A stretch of DNA of 64,000 bases from CAZPZZ01 sp964591245. GTDB taxonomy: Bacteria; Acidobacteriota; Vicinamibacteria; Vicinamibacterales; UBA8438. A program made the translations under genes and the position numbers. The stretch spans positions 1-64,000 of the forward strand of contig CAZPZZ010000005.1 in the NCBI GenBank assembly GCA_964591245.1, given 5' to 3'. Position 1 is the first letter of the stretch. Each line of letters begins with the position of its first letter. Of the stretch, positions 42,328-51,210 are shown in pieces. The notes under the pieces are model-generated. The model was not told the origin of the DNA. It ran no database searches and saw only the letters and a program-made list of their open reading frames with translations.

Positions 42328-44273
42328 TCTTCCCTGTTCGTACCTTGCCCGTGCTCAGTCTGATTGTGGTTGCGGCCGCATTGGGGGGCGGCGCGATGGC
42401 ATTGATGCCGCGTCCAGGGGGGCAGACGGGAGTCGCTGACGCGGATGGGCCCACGATCCATTATGTGTTGAGCTTCCCAGAGGCTGCGCATCGATGGATG
42501 CAGGTCGAGGTGACTGCCGTCGGGGTGCCACCTGCCGCTCTGAGCATGCGGATGAGCACCGCGTCTCCGGGGCGCTATGCGCGACATGCTTTTGCCAAGA
42601 ACGTGTTTGACGTTCGGGCGTATGACGGCGCTGGCAATGCCCTGTCGCCAACACGGTCGGGCATGGCTCGATGGGATGTCGATGGTCATGATGGAACCGT
42701 GCGGTTTACCTACCGCGTCTACGGCGACCGAGTCGATGGGACATATCTGGCCATTGACGAAACTCATGCGCACATCAATATGCCTGCGGCATTGATGTGG
42801 GTGAACGGTCTGGAGCATCGCTCGGCGACGATCCGGTTCGAGCCCCCCGCCTCCAGTGGGTGGCGAGTAGCGAGCCAGCTCTACCCTACTGAGGATCCGC
42901 TGAGTTTCACGTCGCCTAATCTCCAGTACCTGCTCGACAGCCCGAGCGAACTGAGTCGTTTCGCGGAGCGCTCGTTTTCGGTCGTTGACCCAAGTGATCC
43001 GGGGCATCGACCGACTTTTCGTATTGCACTGCACCACGACGGCGGAGACCAGGAACTCAATGGCTACGCGGCAGACGTTGAACGGATTGTCCGTGAAATG
43101 GTTGCTGTCTTCCGCGAGTTTCCCCCGTTCGAAACCGGCCGGTACACCTTTATCGCGGACTATCTGCCCACTGCGAGCGGCGACGCGATGGAACATCGAA
43201 ACAGTACCGTCCTGAGTTCGTCGGGATCATTGCGTGGACAGCATCGTTTTCTGCTGGGCTCGGTTTCCCATGAGTTTTTTCATGTATGGAACGTTGAGCG
43301 CATCCGGCCTCGTTCGTTGGAACCGTTCGACTTTGAGACCGTTAATCCGTCTGGCGAACTGTGGTTGGCGGAGGGCGTGACCAACTACTACGGAGCCCTG
43401 ATCCTGCAACGCACCGGTCTGGCGACGTTGTCCGACACACTCGAACGTTTTAGCGCGGCCATCAACACCGTACGCCTTGGTCCGGGACGCCGGTTTCGCT
43501 CGGTCGCGGACATGGGAAGACTGGCGCCGTTTACGGACGCCGCAGTGGCGATCGACCGTACGAACTGGGACAACCTTTTCATCTCGTATTACACCTGGGG
43601 AGAGGCCTTGGGGTTGGGGCTGGACCTCTTGCTCCGGGCTCGGGCTGATGCACAGCCCGACACATCCCCGATTACGCTGGATGACTACATGCGCGTGATG
43701 TGGGATCGGTTCGGGCGAGCCGGAGGCGTGGTTCCCGGGACCGTTGATCGACCGTATACTCAGGCCGACGCACAGGCCGCCCTGGCCGATCTGACGGGGG
43801 ATGCAGCATTTGCAGAAATGTTTTTCGCCCGCTATATCGAAGGAACCGAAGTTATCGATTACGCGCCACTCTTCGCCCGAGCGGGGCTGAGGTTACGTCC
43901 CCGCAATCCCGATCGCATGTGGTTGGGTGCTCCGGCGCTCCGTTTTGAACGCGGCGGGGCCCGGGTCGTTGCTCCGGTACGTTTCGGTTCACCGCTCTCT
44001 GAGGCCGGCATTGCTCGAGATGACGTGTTGGTTTCACTCGACAATCGGTCCCTTTCGTCGCGCGGGCGGCTCGAGACATTGCTTCGTGAGCTGCGGGGCC
44101 AAAGCGGCGTGATGCTCGAGTACCTCCGTCGGGGTGAGCCCCGTCAGGCTCAACTTGTCGTGGAGCCGGATCCCGCCTTGGAGCTGGTTTCGCTCGAGCA
44201 ACTGGGCGAGCGTCCGACGCCAGATCAGAGACTGTTTCGCGATAACTGGTTGGGCTCCCAGATCGAGAATTGA
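42324..44273 (+). CDS. M61 family (glycyl aminopeptidase-like) metallopeptidase with PDZ domain
   Basis: 649 residues; the ATG overlaps the previous stop by 4 bases, so its translation depends on ribosomes reaching the end of the thioredoxin-fold gene. An N-terminal hydrophobic anchor or signal (VLSLIVVAAALGGGAMAL) leads to an N-terminal beta domain with VSF-type start IHYVLSFPEAAHRWMQVEV. The zinc site is HEFFH (316-320) with the third ligand Glu 350 in WLAEGVTNYYG. A C-terminal PDZ-like domain (about 545-625: VRFGSPLSEAGIARDDVLVSLDN) follows. Periplasmic peptidase acting on peptides with N-terminal Gly or Ala, by family. Confidence 0.9.
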   Translation: MIFPVRTLPVLSLIVVAAALGGGAMALMPRPGGQTGVADADGPTIHYVLSFPEAAHRWMQVEVTAVGVPPAALSMRMSTASPGRYARHAFAKNVFDVRAYDGAGNALSPTRSGMARWDVDGHDGTVRFTYRVYGDRVDGTYLAIDETHAHINMPAALMWVNGLEHRSATIRFEPPASSGWRVASQLYPTEDPLSFTSPNLQYLLDSPSELSRFAERSFSVVDPSDPGHRPTFRIALHHDGGDQELNGYAADVERIVREMVAVFREFPPFETGRYTFIADYLPTASGDAMEHRNSTVLSSSGSLRGQHRFLLGSVSHEFFHVWNVERIRPRSLEPFDFETVNPSGELWLAEGVTNYYGALILQRTGLATLSDTLERFSAAINTVRLGPGRRFRSVADMGRLAPFTDAAVAIDRTNWDNLFISYYTWGEALGLGLDLLLRARADAQPDTSPITLDDYMRVMWDRFGRAGGVVPGTVDRPYTQADAQAALADLTGDAAFAEMFFARYIEGTEVIDYAPLFARAGLRLRPRNPDRMWLGAPALRFERGGARVVAPVRFGSPLSEAGIARDDVLVSLDNRSLSSRGRLETLLRELRGQSGVMLEYLRRGEPRQAQLVVEPDPALELVSLEQLGERPTPDQRLFRDNWLGSQIEN

Positions 44274-44297
44274 AAGTCAACGACCAGCGAGCCGACG

Positions 44298-46712
44298 ATG
44301 AATACTGAGGAACGCGATCCGGTCTGTGGCATGACGGTCGATCCGGCCAAGAGTCGGTTCAACCATGTCTACGCCGGAGGGACCTACTACTTCTGTTGTG
44401 GTGGGTGTCAGGCCGCCTTCGTGGCAGATCCAGAACAATATCTCCATCCACCTGAAGCACCCGTGGCACCCGAGGCTCCACCTGGTACATGGTTCACATG
44501 TCCGATGGATCCTGAGGTTCGGACACAGACAGCGGGGCCGTGCCCGAAGTGCGGGATGTCGCTCGAGGCGGTCATTGATGTAGCCACGATGCTGCCCTCC
44601 ATCGAGTACATCTGTCCCATGCACTCGGATGTGGTGCGGCTTGAGCCAGAGCCGTGTCCGCACTGCGGAATGGCGCTGGAACCCCGTACAGTGGATCCCG
44701 GGGACCAGCCGAACCCGGAACTCGATGACATGACCCGCAGATTCTGGCGTGGAACTGTTATCGGATTTCCTGTATTCGTTCTCGCGATGGCCGAAATGTT
44801 TCTGGGTGATCGTATTGCCCAGTCCGTCGGTCGCATGACATCGAATTGGATTCAGCTGATCTTTGCGACACCAGTGGTGTTGTGGGTCGGTCGTCCGCTG
44901 TTTGAGCGCGCCTGGGCTTCGCTTGGCAACCGAAGTCCGAATATGTTCACGCTGATTGGGCTCGGGGTCGGGGCAGCCTACGCGTACAGCGTATCGGCAA
45001 CGGTGGTGCCGGGGGTTTTTCCCGCTGGCTTTCGGATGGCTGGTGGCATCGAGCCGTACTTCGATACGTCGGTGGTCATCATTGTGCTTGTGCTCTTGGG
45101 GCAGGTCCTTGAGTTACGGGCGCGCAGCCGGACTGGCGCGGCACTCAGGGCGCTCCTTGGCCTTGTTCCGACGACGGCAAGGCGGGTGGCTGAGTGCGGC
45201 AACGAGACGGATGTACCCCTGAGTGACATCCAGGTTGGCGACGTGTTGCGCGTGCGTCCGGGAGAACGGATTCCGGTGGACGGTCTGGTGGTGGACGGAG
45301 CGAGTGCGGTCGATGAGTCGATGTTGACCGGCGAACCGGTCCCGGTTGAAAAAATCGAAGGGACGCATGTGGTCGGCGCCACGATGAATGGAACCGGTGC
45401 GTTGCTGATGCGGGCCGAGCGGGTGGGAGGCGAGACACTGCTGGCACAGATCGTTGCCATGGTAGGTGAGGCGCAGCGCAGTCGTGCCCCGATCCAGCGC
45501 GTTGCCGATCGGTTGGCCTCCGTCTTCGTGCCGTCTGTCGTTGCGGTGGCGTTGTTCGCCTTCATGGGGTGGTCGTTGTGGGGCCCTGAGCCTCGGCTGG
45601 CTCTGGCCCTTGTCAGTGCCGTAGCGGTGCTCATCATTGCCTGCCCGTGTGCTCTAGGGCTGGCGACGCCGATGGCGGTGATGGTAGGAATGGGTCGAGG
45701 GGCCGGGGTTGGTGTGCTGATCAAGCACGCCGAAGCCCTCGAACTCTTGGAGCGGGTAGACACATTGATTGTCGACAAGACTGGCACCCTGACGGAGGGG
45801 CACCCCAGCGTGGAGGCGGTTGTGTCGCTCGATGGTATCGAGGAAGAGGAAATCCTTCGCGTGGCGGCGGGGCTGGAACAAGGGAGCGAGCATCCCTTGG
45901 CAGCAGCGGTTGTCCGGGCGGCGGCGGCGCGGAACCTTGTCGTGCCGAAGGCCTCGGAATTTCGTACCGAGATTGGTCTCGGTGTTACCGGAACTGTCGA
46001 TGGGCGAGGTGTAATGCTGGGGACAGCGGCGTTACTTGATGCCCGGGATGTCGACACATCCATGCTAGCGATCCAGGCCGACGAGTTTCGCCAGCGCGGG
46101 CAGACTGTTGTGTACGTGGCCTTTGACGGCAAGCTGGTTGGCCTCCTTGCCGTCGCCGACCCGATAAAGGCGACCACGGCCGCGGCCGTCCGTGAGTTGC
46201 AGAGGGAAGGGCTCACGATCATCATGGCGACCGGTGACAATGAAGCGACGGCCGGCGCCGTAGCGTCGGATCTGGGTATTGACCAGATACAGGCCGGTGT
46301 TCTTCCGGCCGGTAAACAGCGTCTCATTGCCGAGCATCAGAAAGCGGGTCATGTTGTGGCGATGGCGGGAGATGGGATCAATGACGCACCCGCGCTTGCG
46401 GCCGCAGACGTGGGCATCGCCATGGGAACCGGTACCGATGTGGCTATCGAAAGCGCCGGCGTGACCCTGGTGCGTGGTGATCTTCGCGCAATAGCTCAGG
46501 CCAGGCGACTCAGCCGTGCCACCATGCGTAACATCCGCCAGAATCTCTTTCTGGCATTCATCTACAACGCGCTCGGAGTTCCGGTGGCGGCCGGCTTGCT
46601 CTATCCCGTATTTGGTGTGTTCATCAGTCCCGTCTGGGCCAGCGTCGCCATGACCGCGAGTTCTTTGTCGGTGATCTCCAACGCCCTCCGTCTGCGTCGC
46701 GTCGAGCTATAA
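44298..46712 (+). CDS. Copper-type P1B ATPase with YHS and two heavy-metal-binding motifs
   Basis: 804 residues. The N-terminus has a YHS domain (DPVCGMTVDP, YYFCCGGCQAAF) and two short metal-binding modules (CPMDPEV...CPKCGMSL and CPMHSDV...CPHCGMAL). The membrane core has the CPC ion motif (449-451), TGES-type actuator as LTGEPVPVEK, phosphorylation site DKTGTLT (Asp 493), HP motif in GSEHPLAAAVV, and GDGINDAPALAAADVGIAMG. CPC with YHS indicates Cu(I) or Ag(I) export across the inner membrane. It begins 24 bases after the peptidase gene. The metal specificity is inferred from motifs. Confidence 0.92.
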   Translation: MNTEERDPVCGMTVDPAKSRFNHVYAGGTYYFCCGGCQAAFVADPEQYLHPPEAPVAPEAPPGTWFTCPMDPEVRTQTAGPCPKCGMSLEAVIDVATMLPSIEYICPMHSDVVRLEPEPCPHCGMALEPRTVDPGDQPNPELDDMTRRFWRGTVIGFPVFVLAMAEMFLGDRIAQSVGRMTSNWIQLIFATPVVLWVGRPLFERAWASLGNRSPNMFTLIGLGVGAAYAYSVSATVVPGVFPAGFRMAGGIEPYFDTSVVIIVLVLLGQVLELRARSRTGAALRALLGLVPTTARRVAECGNETDVPLSDIQVGDVLRVRPGERIPVDGLVVDGASAVDESMLTGEPVPVEKIEGTHVVGATMNGTGALLMRAERVGGETLLAQIVAMVGEAQRSRAPIQRVADRLASVFVPSVVAVALFAFMGWSLWGPEPRLALALVSAVAVLIIACPCALGLATPMAVMVGMGRGAGVGVLIKHAEALELLERVDTLIVDKTGTLTEGHPSVEAVVSLDGIEEEEILRVAAGLEQGSEHPLAAAVVRAAAARNLVVPKASEFRTEIGLGVTGTVDGRGVMLGTAALLDARDVDTSMLAIQADEFRQRGQTVVYVAFDGKLVGLLAVADPIKATTAAAVRELQREGLTIIMATGDNEATAGAVASDLGIDQIQAGVLPAGKQRLIAEHQKAGHVVAMAGDGINDAPALAAADVGIAMGTGTDVAIESAGVTLVRGDLRAIAQARRLSRATMRNIRQNLFLAFIYNALGVPVAAGLLYPVFGVFISPVWASVAMTASSLSVISNALRLRRVEL

Positions 46713-46731
46713 CCCTGTATAGCTCGACGCG
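46698..46731. terminator. 14-bp perfect hairpin spanning the junction of two convergent genes
   Basis: Arms 46698-46711 (CGCGTCGAGCTATA) and 46718-46731 are perfect complements with the loop ACCCTG. The hairpin fills the whole 19-base gap and includes the ATPase stop codon; the next gene's stop starts at 46732. No T run follows on either strand. Confidence 0.6.
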
Positions 46732-47148
46732 TCAGAGACCCCAACGTCCGTCGTGGTGTTGATGCACCTCAACAATCGTTGAGCGATCGCTGACGGTCCG
46801 TCTCCGTGCGGAGACCATGCCGATGAGCCAAGAGACCAATCCCGCGAGAAACGCCCCGAGCACAGCCGAGAAAAACGAAGTCACGCTGAATCCAGGGACG
46901 AGAGCCGCGGCCAAACCAAACGCGGCACCGTTGACGACGAAGTAAAACAGGCCCAGAGTCAGCATCGTGAACGGCAGGGTCACCATGAGCAGTAACGGTC
47001 GTACGATGGCGTTCACGAATCCGAGTACGAGTGCGGCCGTCGCCAGCGCGAACAGTGAGGTGATGTGTACGCCTGACAGGAGCCAGGCGGTCACTCCCAG
47101 TGCGACGGCGTTTGTCAGCCAGAGCAGGAGAAAGGAGTTGGTCATCAT
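46732..47148 (-). CDS. Phage-holin-4-2-type small membrane protein
   Basis: 138 residues, four membrane helices (FLLLWLTNAVALGVTAWLL, LFALATAALVLGFVNAIV, LPFTMLTLGLFYFVVNGAAF, AVLGAFLAGLVSWLIGMVS) and a polar His-rich tail (EVHQHHD). The FVNAIVRPLLLMVTLPFTMLT core is the hallmark of the family annotated as phage holin family 4 superfamily IV, a chromosomal protein of unknown function rather than a phage holin. The start overlaps the stop of the upstream FAD-linked oxidase by 4 bases, so they form an operon. Confidence 0.87.
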   Translation of the reverse strand: MMTNSFLLLWLTNAVALGVTAWLLSGVHITSLFALATAALVLGFVNAIVRPLLLMVTLPFTMLTLGLFYFVVNGAAFGLAAALVPGFSVTSFFSAVLGAFLAGLVSWLIGMVSARRRTVSDRSTIVEVHQHHDGRWGL

Positions 47149-48770
47149 AGTGTCCCTATAACCGAGCTGTGTGTCGGCGGGAGTAGGACCCCTGGGGCGA
47201 GTTTATTCTCTGGATCGAGTGCGTCCTTGACGGCTCGCATCTGATCGATACCTGTCGTGCCATGCAACAAGCGTAATAGTGTTTGCTTGATCGGGTTGCG
47301 TCCGACGCCGTGCTCCGCCAGAGGGCTGCCTCCCAGGCGAATCATTGCTCGCCCGCAATCGAGAATCGCTTCGTGACCTGTCACCACGTCGGCACCAGTC
47401 TGAGGTAATAGATTTGCATGAAAATTGGCATCGGAGAGGTGTCCCCAAATCGCGTAATCAAGCCCTCGTGAGTCGAAGGCGGTGCGTAGAGCCGCAAGAC
47501 TTTCACTGATCATTGAAAACGGCACGACCATGTCGGTCGCGGTTTTCTCGATCGTGCAGTCGATGGTACGTTTGGCGAACCCAACGCGGCGGTTGACTGT
47601 GTCGGGCACTGCCTCGCGTAGTGCAAGAAGTTCCTGGCACCGGGTGGTTTCATTGGGGGCGGCCAGTTCTGTGGCGTCGAGTAATTCTTCTTCGGCCAAG
47701 AGATGGCAGAGTTGCGCGATGGGGCCAGTGGCGCCGTTGGTCGATTCGGTCAACCCCACCTGCTCGTGGATCTGCTCGGTGGTCATGCCCGATGGGAGCT
47801 CGATTTGGGCCAGCAAGAGCGCGTCAGCGTTTTCTGGCACCGCAGTGCCGTCTTCTCGGAGCAACTCCAGGCATCGGCGGTCGAGATATTCGATGGCCGC
47901 TACGTCAAGCCCTTGCGGGTCTTGTGTTTGTCTCGTTCGGAGGGACACGTCGCGCAACTGCGACGCGACGGAGACGGCACGGGGCTCATTGTCGAGAGCA
48001 ATGAGCAGGATGCTCATCTCTGAGCATCGAGGCAGGACATCCAGCGTGATGGACGTCACGATACCCAGGGTGCCTTCCGACCCGATGAAGAGATCAATCA
48101 GATCCATCCCCGGTTCGGCGTGATAGCCGGCGGAGCATTTGGGTACCGCCGGTATCCGATAAGACGGAACCGGAATAGTGATGGTTCCGCGGCTCTGGGT
48201 GATGATCTCAAACCGTCCCTGTGCTGCCTGTATCTGTCCCCGCTCCAGGTCGAGTAGCTCTCCGGATGCGAGCATGATGGTCAGCTTCTGGACCCAGGGT
48301 CGCGTTGGACCGTACTTGAAAGTCGCAGCGCCGGCCGCGTTCGTGGAGACGACGCCGCCGATCGTGGCGCCTTCATAGGTGGGAGTGGGGGGATACCATC
48401 GGCCAGCCATCGTGAGCGCCGTTCGGAGTTCGGCCAGCGTTACTCCAGGTTCGACCGTCACGCTTGTTCTGGCAGGAGGGGCAAGGTGGGTGAATTTGGA
48501 CATGCTCAGGAGCAGTTCTCCCCTGGGCGTGGCACCGCCTGTCAGTGATGACTGTGCACCGATCGGCAAGACGGTGCGAGCCGTGCACAGGACAGACGCA
48601 AGTTCGCTCTCATCGCGCGGAAAGGCCACGGCTGGCGCGTGGCCTCCAGGATAGTGTGCAGCGTCTTCCAGATAGGGAGCCACATCCTGATTCAGGACAG
48701 GAGCAGGAACAGCCGCGTTTGTGGCGCGCGGCGATCTGGTCCTGATGCGATGAGTAGCCATTCCCGACAT
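47145..48770 (-). CDS. FAD-linked oxidase (glycolate/D-lactate dehydrogenase, GlcD-type)
   Basis: 541 residues from the ATG at 48770 (MSGMATHRI); a second ATG lies three codons on and the frame is open further upstream. The PCMH-type FAD-binding domain is clear: VAFPRDESELASVL, LPIGAQSSLTGGATP, VTVEPGVTLAEL, YEGATIGGVVSTNAAGAATFKYG, IDLFIGSEGTLGIVT. The C-terminal domain has HLSDANFHANLL and AEHGVGRNP, the metal/substrate-binding histidines of the GlcD family. It oxidises a 2-hydroxy acid and passes electrons to the membrane. No GlcE/GlcF partners are seen. Divergent from the lipoprotein gene with 46 bases between starts. Confidence 0.88.
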   Translation of the reverse strand: MSGMATHRIRTRSPRATNAAVPAPVLNQDVAPYLEDAAHYPGGHAPAVAFPRDESELASVLCTARTVLPIGAQSSLTGGATPRGELLLSMSKFTHLAPPARTSVTVEPGVTLAELRTALTMAGRWYPPTPTYEGATIGGVVSTNAAGAATFKYGPTRPWVQKLTIMLASGELLDLERGQIQAAQGRFEIITQSRGTITIPVPSYRIPAVPKCSAGYHAEPGMDLIDLFIGSEGTLGIVTSITLDVLPRCSEMSILLIALDNEPRAVSVASQLRDVSLRTRQTQDPQGLDVAAIEYLDRRCLELLREDGTAVPENADALLLAQIELPSGMTTEQIHEQVGLTESTNGATGPIAQLCHLLAEEELLDATELAAPNETTRCQELLALREAVPDTVNRRVGFAKRTIDCTIEKTATDMVVPFSMISESLAALRTAFDSRGLDYAIWGHLSDANFHANLLPQTGADVVTGHEAILDCGRAMIRLGGSPLAEHGVGRNPIKQTLLRLLHGTTGIDQMRAVKDALDPENKLAPGVLLPPTHSSVIGTL

Positions 48771-48782
48771 GATAAAGTGGAG

Positions 48783-48798
48783 ATCGTCAATTAACGAT
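48783..48798. promoter_or_regulatory. Small palindrome in a 46-base divergent gap
   Basis: ATCGT-N6-ACGAT lies midway between the starts of the FAD-linked oxidase and the DsbA-like lipoprotein. Position fits a shared operator; the short arms make it tentative. Confidence 0.25.
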
Positions 48799-48816
48799 TC
48801 AATAAAGGTGCTTCTC

Positions 48817-49854
48817 ATGTTGCAGCGGCTTAGTGTCCTCTGTGTCGTCGTAGCGGTTTCGGCCGCTTGCGGCGCTCCCACGCTCGCGCAGTCGGATGGT
48901 CAGACTGAAAGTGCGGTCGTGGCCTCGGTAGGCGATCGTATGGTGACGATGGACGATCTAGATGCTGCATGGCGCAGCAACGATGCGGGATCTCGTTTGC
49001 GGATGCTCCAGGAGCTATACGAGACACGCCGTCGTACGCTGGATGTCGTTGTCGGGGAAATCTTGGTCGAGCGTGAGGCGATTGCACGTGGCACGTCCCG
49101 AGATGAATTGTTGGCGCAGGAACTTCCGTCGCGGACCCCGCCGGTGACCGACGAGGAGATCTCTCTGGTGTACCAGCAAAATCGAAACTCGTTTCCCGGA
49201 CAGACGGAAGAACAGCTGGCGCCCCAGATTCGGGCGTTTCTAGAGCAGCAGCGCCCCATGCAGGCGCTCCATGCCTACATGAACGAACTCCGGGATTCAG
49301 CAGCGAACGACATTCGTATTGAGCTTGAGCCGCCGCGGACAGAGGTGTCGGTGGAGGCAGGTGATCCGGTATTTGGCCCAGACAGTGCTCGTGTCGAAAT
49401 CATCGAGTTCTCTGATTTCCAGTGTCCGTATTGCCAACGGCTGACGGAGACGTTGCAGGAGCTGAAAGAGGAATACGGCGACGACATTCGCCTCGTATTC
49501 AAGGATTATCCACTCCCGAACCATGCTGAAGCGTTCAAGGCAGCTGAAGCCGGTCTGTGCGCGAATGAGCAGGGGAAATTCTGGGAACTTCATGACGCGA
49601 TGTTCGAAAATCAAAACGAACTTGGCGTTGATGCGTTGAAGCGGCAGGTTGGAGCGCTTGGTCTCGACCAGGCGGCTTTTGATAGCTGTTTAGACAGCGA
49701 CCGGTTTGCCGATGAGGTGCGGGCTGATTTGTTGCAAGGCCAAGGGCTCGGTGTGAGTTCCACGCCGACCGTCTTCGTGAATGGACGGGCCGTGTTGGGA
49801 GCTGCGCCGTTTGCGACGTTCGACCAGATCATTCGAGAAGAATTGGCCCGGTAG
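48817..49854 (+). CDS. SurA/DsbA-like thioredoxin lipoprotein
   Basis: 345 residues from the ATG at 48817 behind AAAGGTG. The leader ends in a lipobox-like SAAC. Residues ~30-165 form a helical SurA-like chaperone module (VVASVGDRMVTMDDLDAAW, VVGEILVEREAIARG, PPVTDEEISLVYQQNR). The C-terminal domain is a DsbA-type thioredoxin fold with EFSDFQCPYCQRL (CPYC 203-206), LVFKDYPLPNHAEAFKAAEA and a cis-Pro loop VSSTPTVFVNG. It probably makes or isomerises disulfides in envelope proteins. The fusion of a SurA-like part with DsbA is known in acidobacteria and deltaproteobacteria. Confidence 0.85.
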   Translation: MLQRLSVLCVVVAVSAACGAPTLAQSDGQTESAVVASVGDRMVTMDDLDAAWRSNDAGSRLRMLQELYETRRRTLDVVVGEILVEREAIARGTSRDELLAQELPSRTPPVTDEEISLVYQQNRNSFPGQTEEQLAPQIRAFLEQQRPMQALHAYMNELRDSAANDIRIELEPPRTEVSVEAGDPVFGPDSARVEIIEFSDFQCPYCQRLTETLQELKEEYGDDIRLVFKDYPLPNHAEAFKAAEAGLCANEQGKFWELHDAMFENQNELGVDALKRQVGALGLDQAAFDSCLDSDRFADEVRADLLQGQGLGVSSTPTVFVNGRAVLGAAPFATFDQIIREELAR

Positions 49855-49896
49855 GCGTCATACGACGAATGCCACACGTGTGGTCCCGTACAATCG

Positions 49897-49948
49897 AAGG
49901 GCCGTCCCCCGTTCATCAACAAGAACAGAGGACGGCCCTTGGTCTTTC
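49897..49948. terminator. 11-bp hairpin between convergent genes
   Basis: AAGGGCCGTCC (49897-49907) pairs with 49930-49940. A short T-containing stretch (TCTTT) follows on the plus strand, so it can serve as a terminator for the DsbA-like gene; it also lies just after the coxB stop on the minus strand. Confidence 0.55.
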
Positions 49949-49963
49949 GAGAGCGCCCAAGAA

Positions 49964-50716
49964 TCAATCAGCTGCTGCAGCGAGACGCGCCCCCTCCTCT
50001 GCCAGGAAGGCATCGTAGTCACTTGCTTCCATGATGCTCACAAACCCGCGCATGCGATAGTGTCCGAGTCCACACAGTTGTGAGCAGTTGATCTCGAATT
50101 CACCGGTCTCGGTGGGCTGCCACCAGACGGGAATCTCCATACCGGGAATGGCGTCCTGCTTCACCCGCATTTCCAGGATTGCGAAGCTGTGAATGACGTC
50201 CATTGTCGTCAAATACACGATAACTGGATCGTCGACCGGTAGATTCAGCTGGTTGATGGTGTGGATGTCATCCGCTCCTGCTGGGTCGGCCCGGTCTAGC
50301 CCGATCGCGTTGGTTGAGGTGATCAGACTTGAGTCCCGACGTCCGAATCGGCCGTCGGGGCCTGGATAGACAGAATGCCATTCAAATTGTTTGGCGATTA
50401 CGTGTACGACCGTGGCGCCATCCTCAGGTGGGAACGCATTGACCCGGGTGGCCCAGGCCGGGATGGCGAACGCCAGTAGGATGATCGCTTCGATGACCGC
50501 GACGGCACCTTCAAGGTAGCTTGATGTGTGACTCTTGACGCCGGCGTAATCCGCTGTCGGGTTGGCCGACGCGCGGAAGCGGATGAGGGTGTAGACGAAG
50601 AAGATCCCCCAACCCACGAATAACGCCAGCATGAGCCAGTGAATGATAACGATGATTCGGTCGATTTCGGCGGCGTGGGCCGAGGCCTGCAACGGCAGTC
50701 CCAGTAACTCCTGCAT
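49964..50716 (-). CDS. coxB: Cytochrome c oxidase subunit II
   Basis: 250 residues. Two N-terminal membrane helices (VIIHWLMLALFVGWGIFFVYTL split by a short loop, and VAVIEAIILLAFAIPAW), then the cupredoxin domain. The CuA site is complete: His in DVIHSFAILEM and the loop CSQLCGLGHYRM with two Cys, His and Met; the usual Glu between the Cys is Gln, whose backbone carbonyl is the ligand. No fused cytochrome c, so electrons come from a separate carrier. It is the last gene of the operon, whereas coxB usually comes first, and follows the CPVC protein gene directly. Confidence 0.92.
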   Translation of the reverse strand: MQELLGLPLQASAHAAEIDRIIVIIHWLMLALFVGWGIFFVYTLIRFRASANPTADYAGVKSHTSSYLEGAVAVIEAIILLAFAIPAWATRVNAFPPEDGATVVHVIAKQFEWHSVYPGPDGRFGRRDSSLITSTNAIGLDRADPAGADDIHTINQLNLPVDDPVIVYLTTMDVIHSFAILEMRVKQDAIPGMEIPVWWQPTETGEFEINCSQLCGLGHYRMRGFVSIMEASDYDAFLAEEGARLAAAAD

Positions 50717-50992
50717 CTAGACACTCCTAGAAGCTTGGCGCGAGTGAGAGAACTCAATCCGCTCACCCAGCGCTAGCCGTGATCGTTTCACCAAGTAAAG
50801 AAAGAAGCCCGCAAACGCGGCGAGCATCGCTAGTGTGACACCCAGCAGTAATAGGATTCCCCAACTGGCGCCGATTGCCATTGGTGAGTTCGGGTCGCCG
50901 AAGCAGACCGGGCACGCCCATGCGCGCGCGGGCCATGCCGCCAGCAGTGTTGCCACCAGGCAGATTTGGCGAAGGGGGTTGAAAATTGTCAT
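50717..50992 (-). CDS. Small exported membrane protein with CPVC motif in the cox operon
   Basis: 91 residues from the ATG at 50992. A signal peptide (ICLVATLLAAWPARAWA) is followed at once by CPVCFGDPNSP, then one membrane helix (WGILLLLGVTLAMLAAFAGFFLYLV) and a basic tail. The CPVC pair would face the periplasm right next to the membrane, suited to metal or thiol chemistry. Its place between subunits IV and II suggests a role in oxidase assembly, such as CuA loading, or an accessory subunit. I do not know a named family. The stop is adjacent to the coxB start. Confidence 0.7.
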   Translation of the reverse strand: MTIFNPLRQICLVATLLAAWPARAWACPVCFGDPNSPMAIGASWGILLLLGVTLAMLAAFAGFFLYLVKRSRLALGERIEFSHSRQASRSV

Positions 50993-51003
50993 CGCATCAC
51001 CCT

Positions 51004-51210
51004 TTAGTACCCGATTTCTCTTGTCTTTTGTACGAACCGCGCAAGGTATAACGCCAGAAGTCCCGCTGCGACAAAAGCGCCCACGGCCGTGACAATGTGC
51101 CAACTCGTGCCGCGGTCAGACGCGTACGTAAATCCGCCCCACAACGACATCAGCAGCGAGAGGCTGATCGACGCGATGATGAAGAGCAGGTGGAAACTTC
51201 GCAGTGACAC
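51004..51210 (-). CDS. Small two-helix membrane protein in the cox operon
   Basis: 68 residues; the GTG start at 51210 directly follows the stop of coxD. Two membrane helices (FHLLFIIASISLSLLMSLWGG and AVGAFVAAGLLALYLARFV) joined by a short periplasmic loop. Not a recognised Cox subunit; comparable small proteins accompany cox genes in acidobacteria. Probably a structural or assembly subunit. Confidence 0.65.
   Translation of the reverse strand: MSLRSFHLLFIIASISLSLLMSLWGGFTYASDRGTSWHIVTAVGAFVAAGLLALYLARFVQKTREIGY

Noticed and set aside
46732..47148. Prophage gene suggested by the holin-4 name
   Set aside because: No other phage genes are present; the family is a common chromosomal membrane protein.
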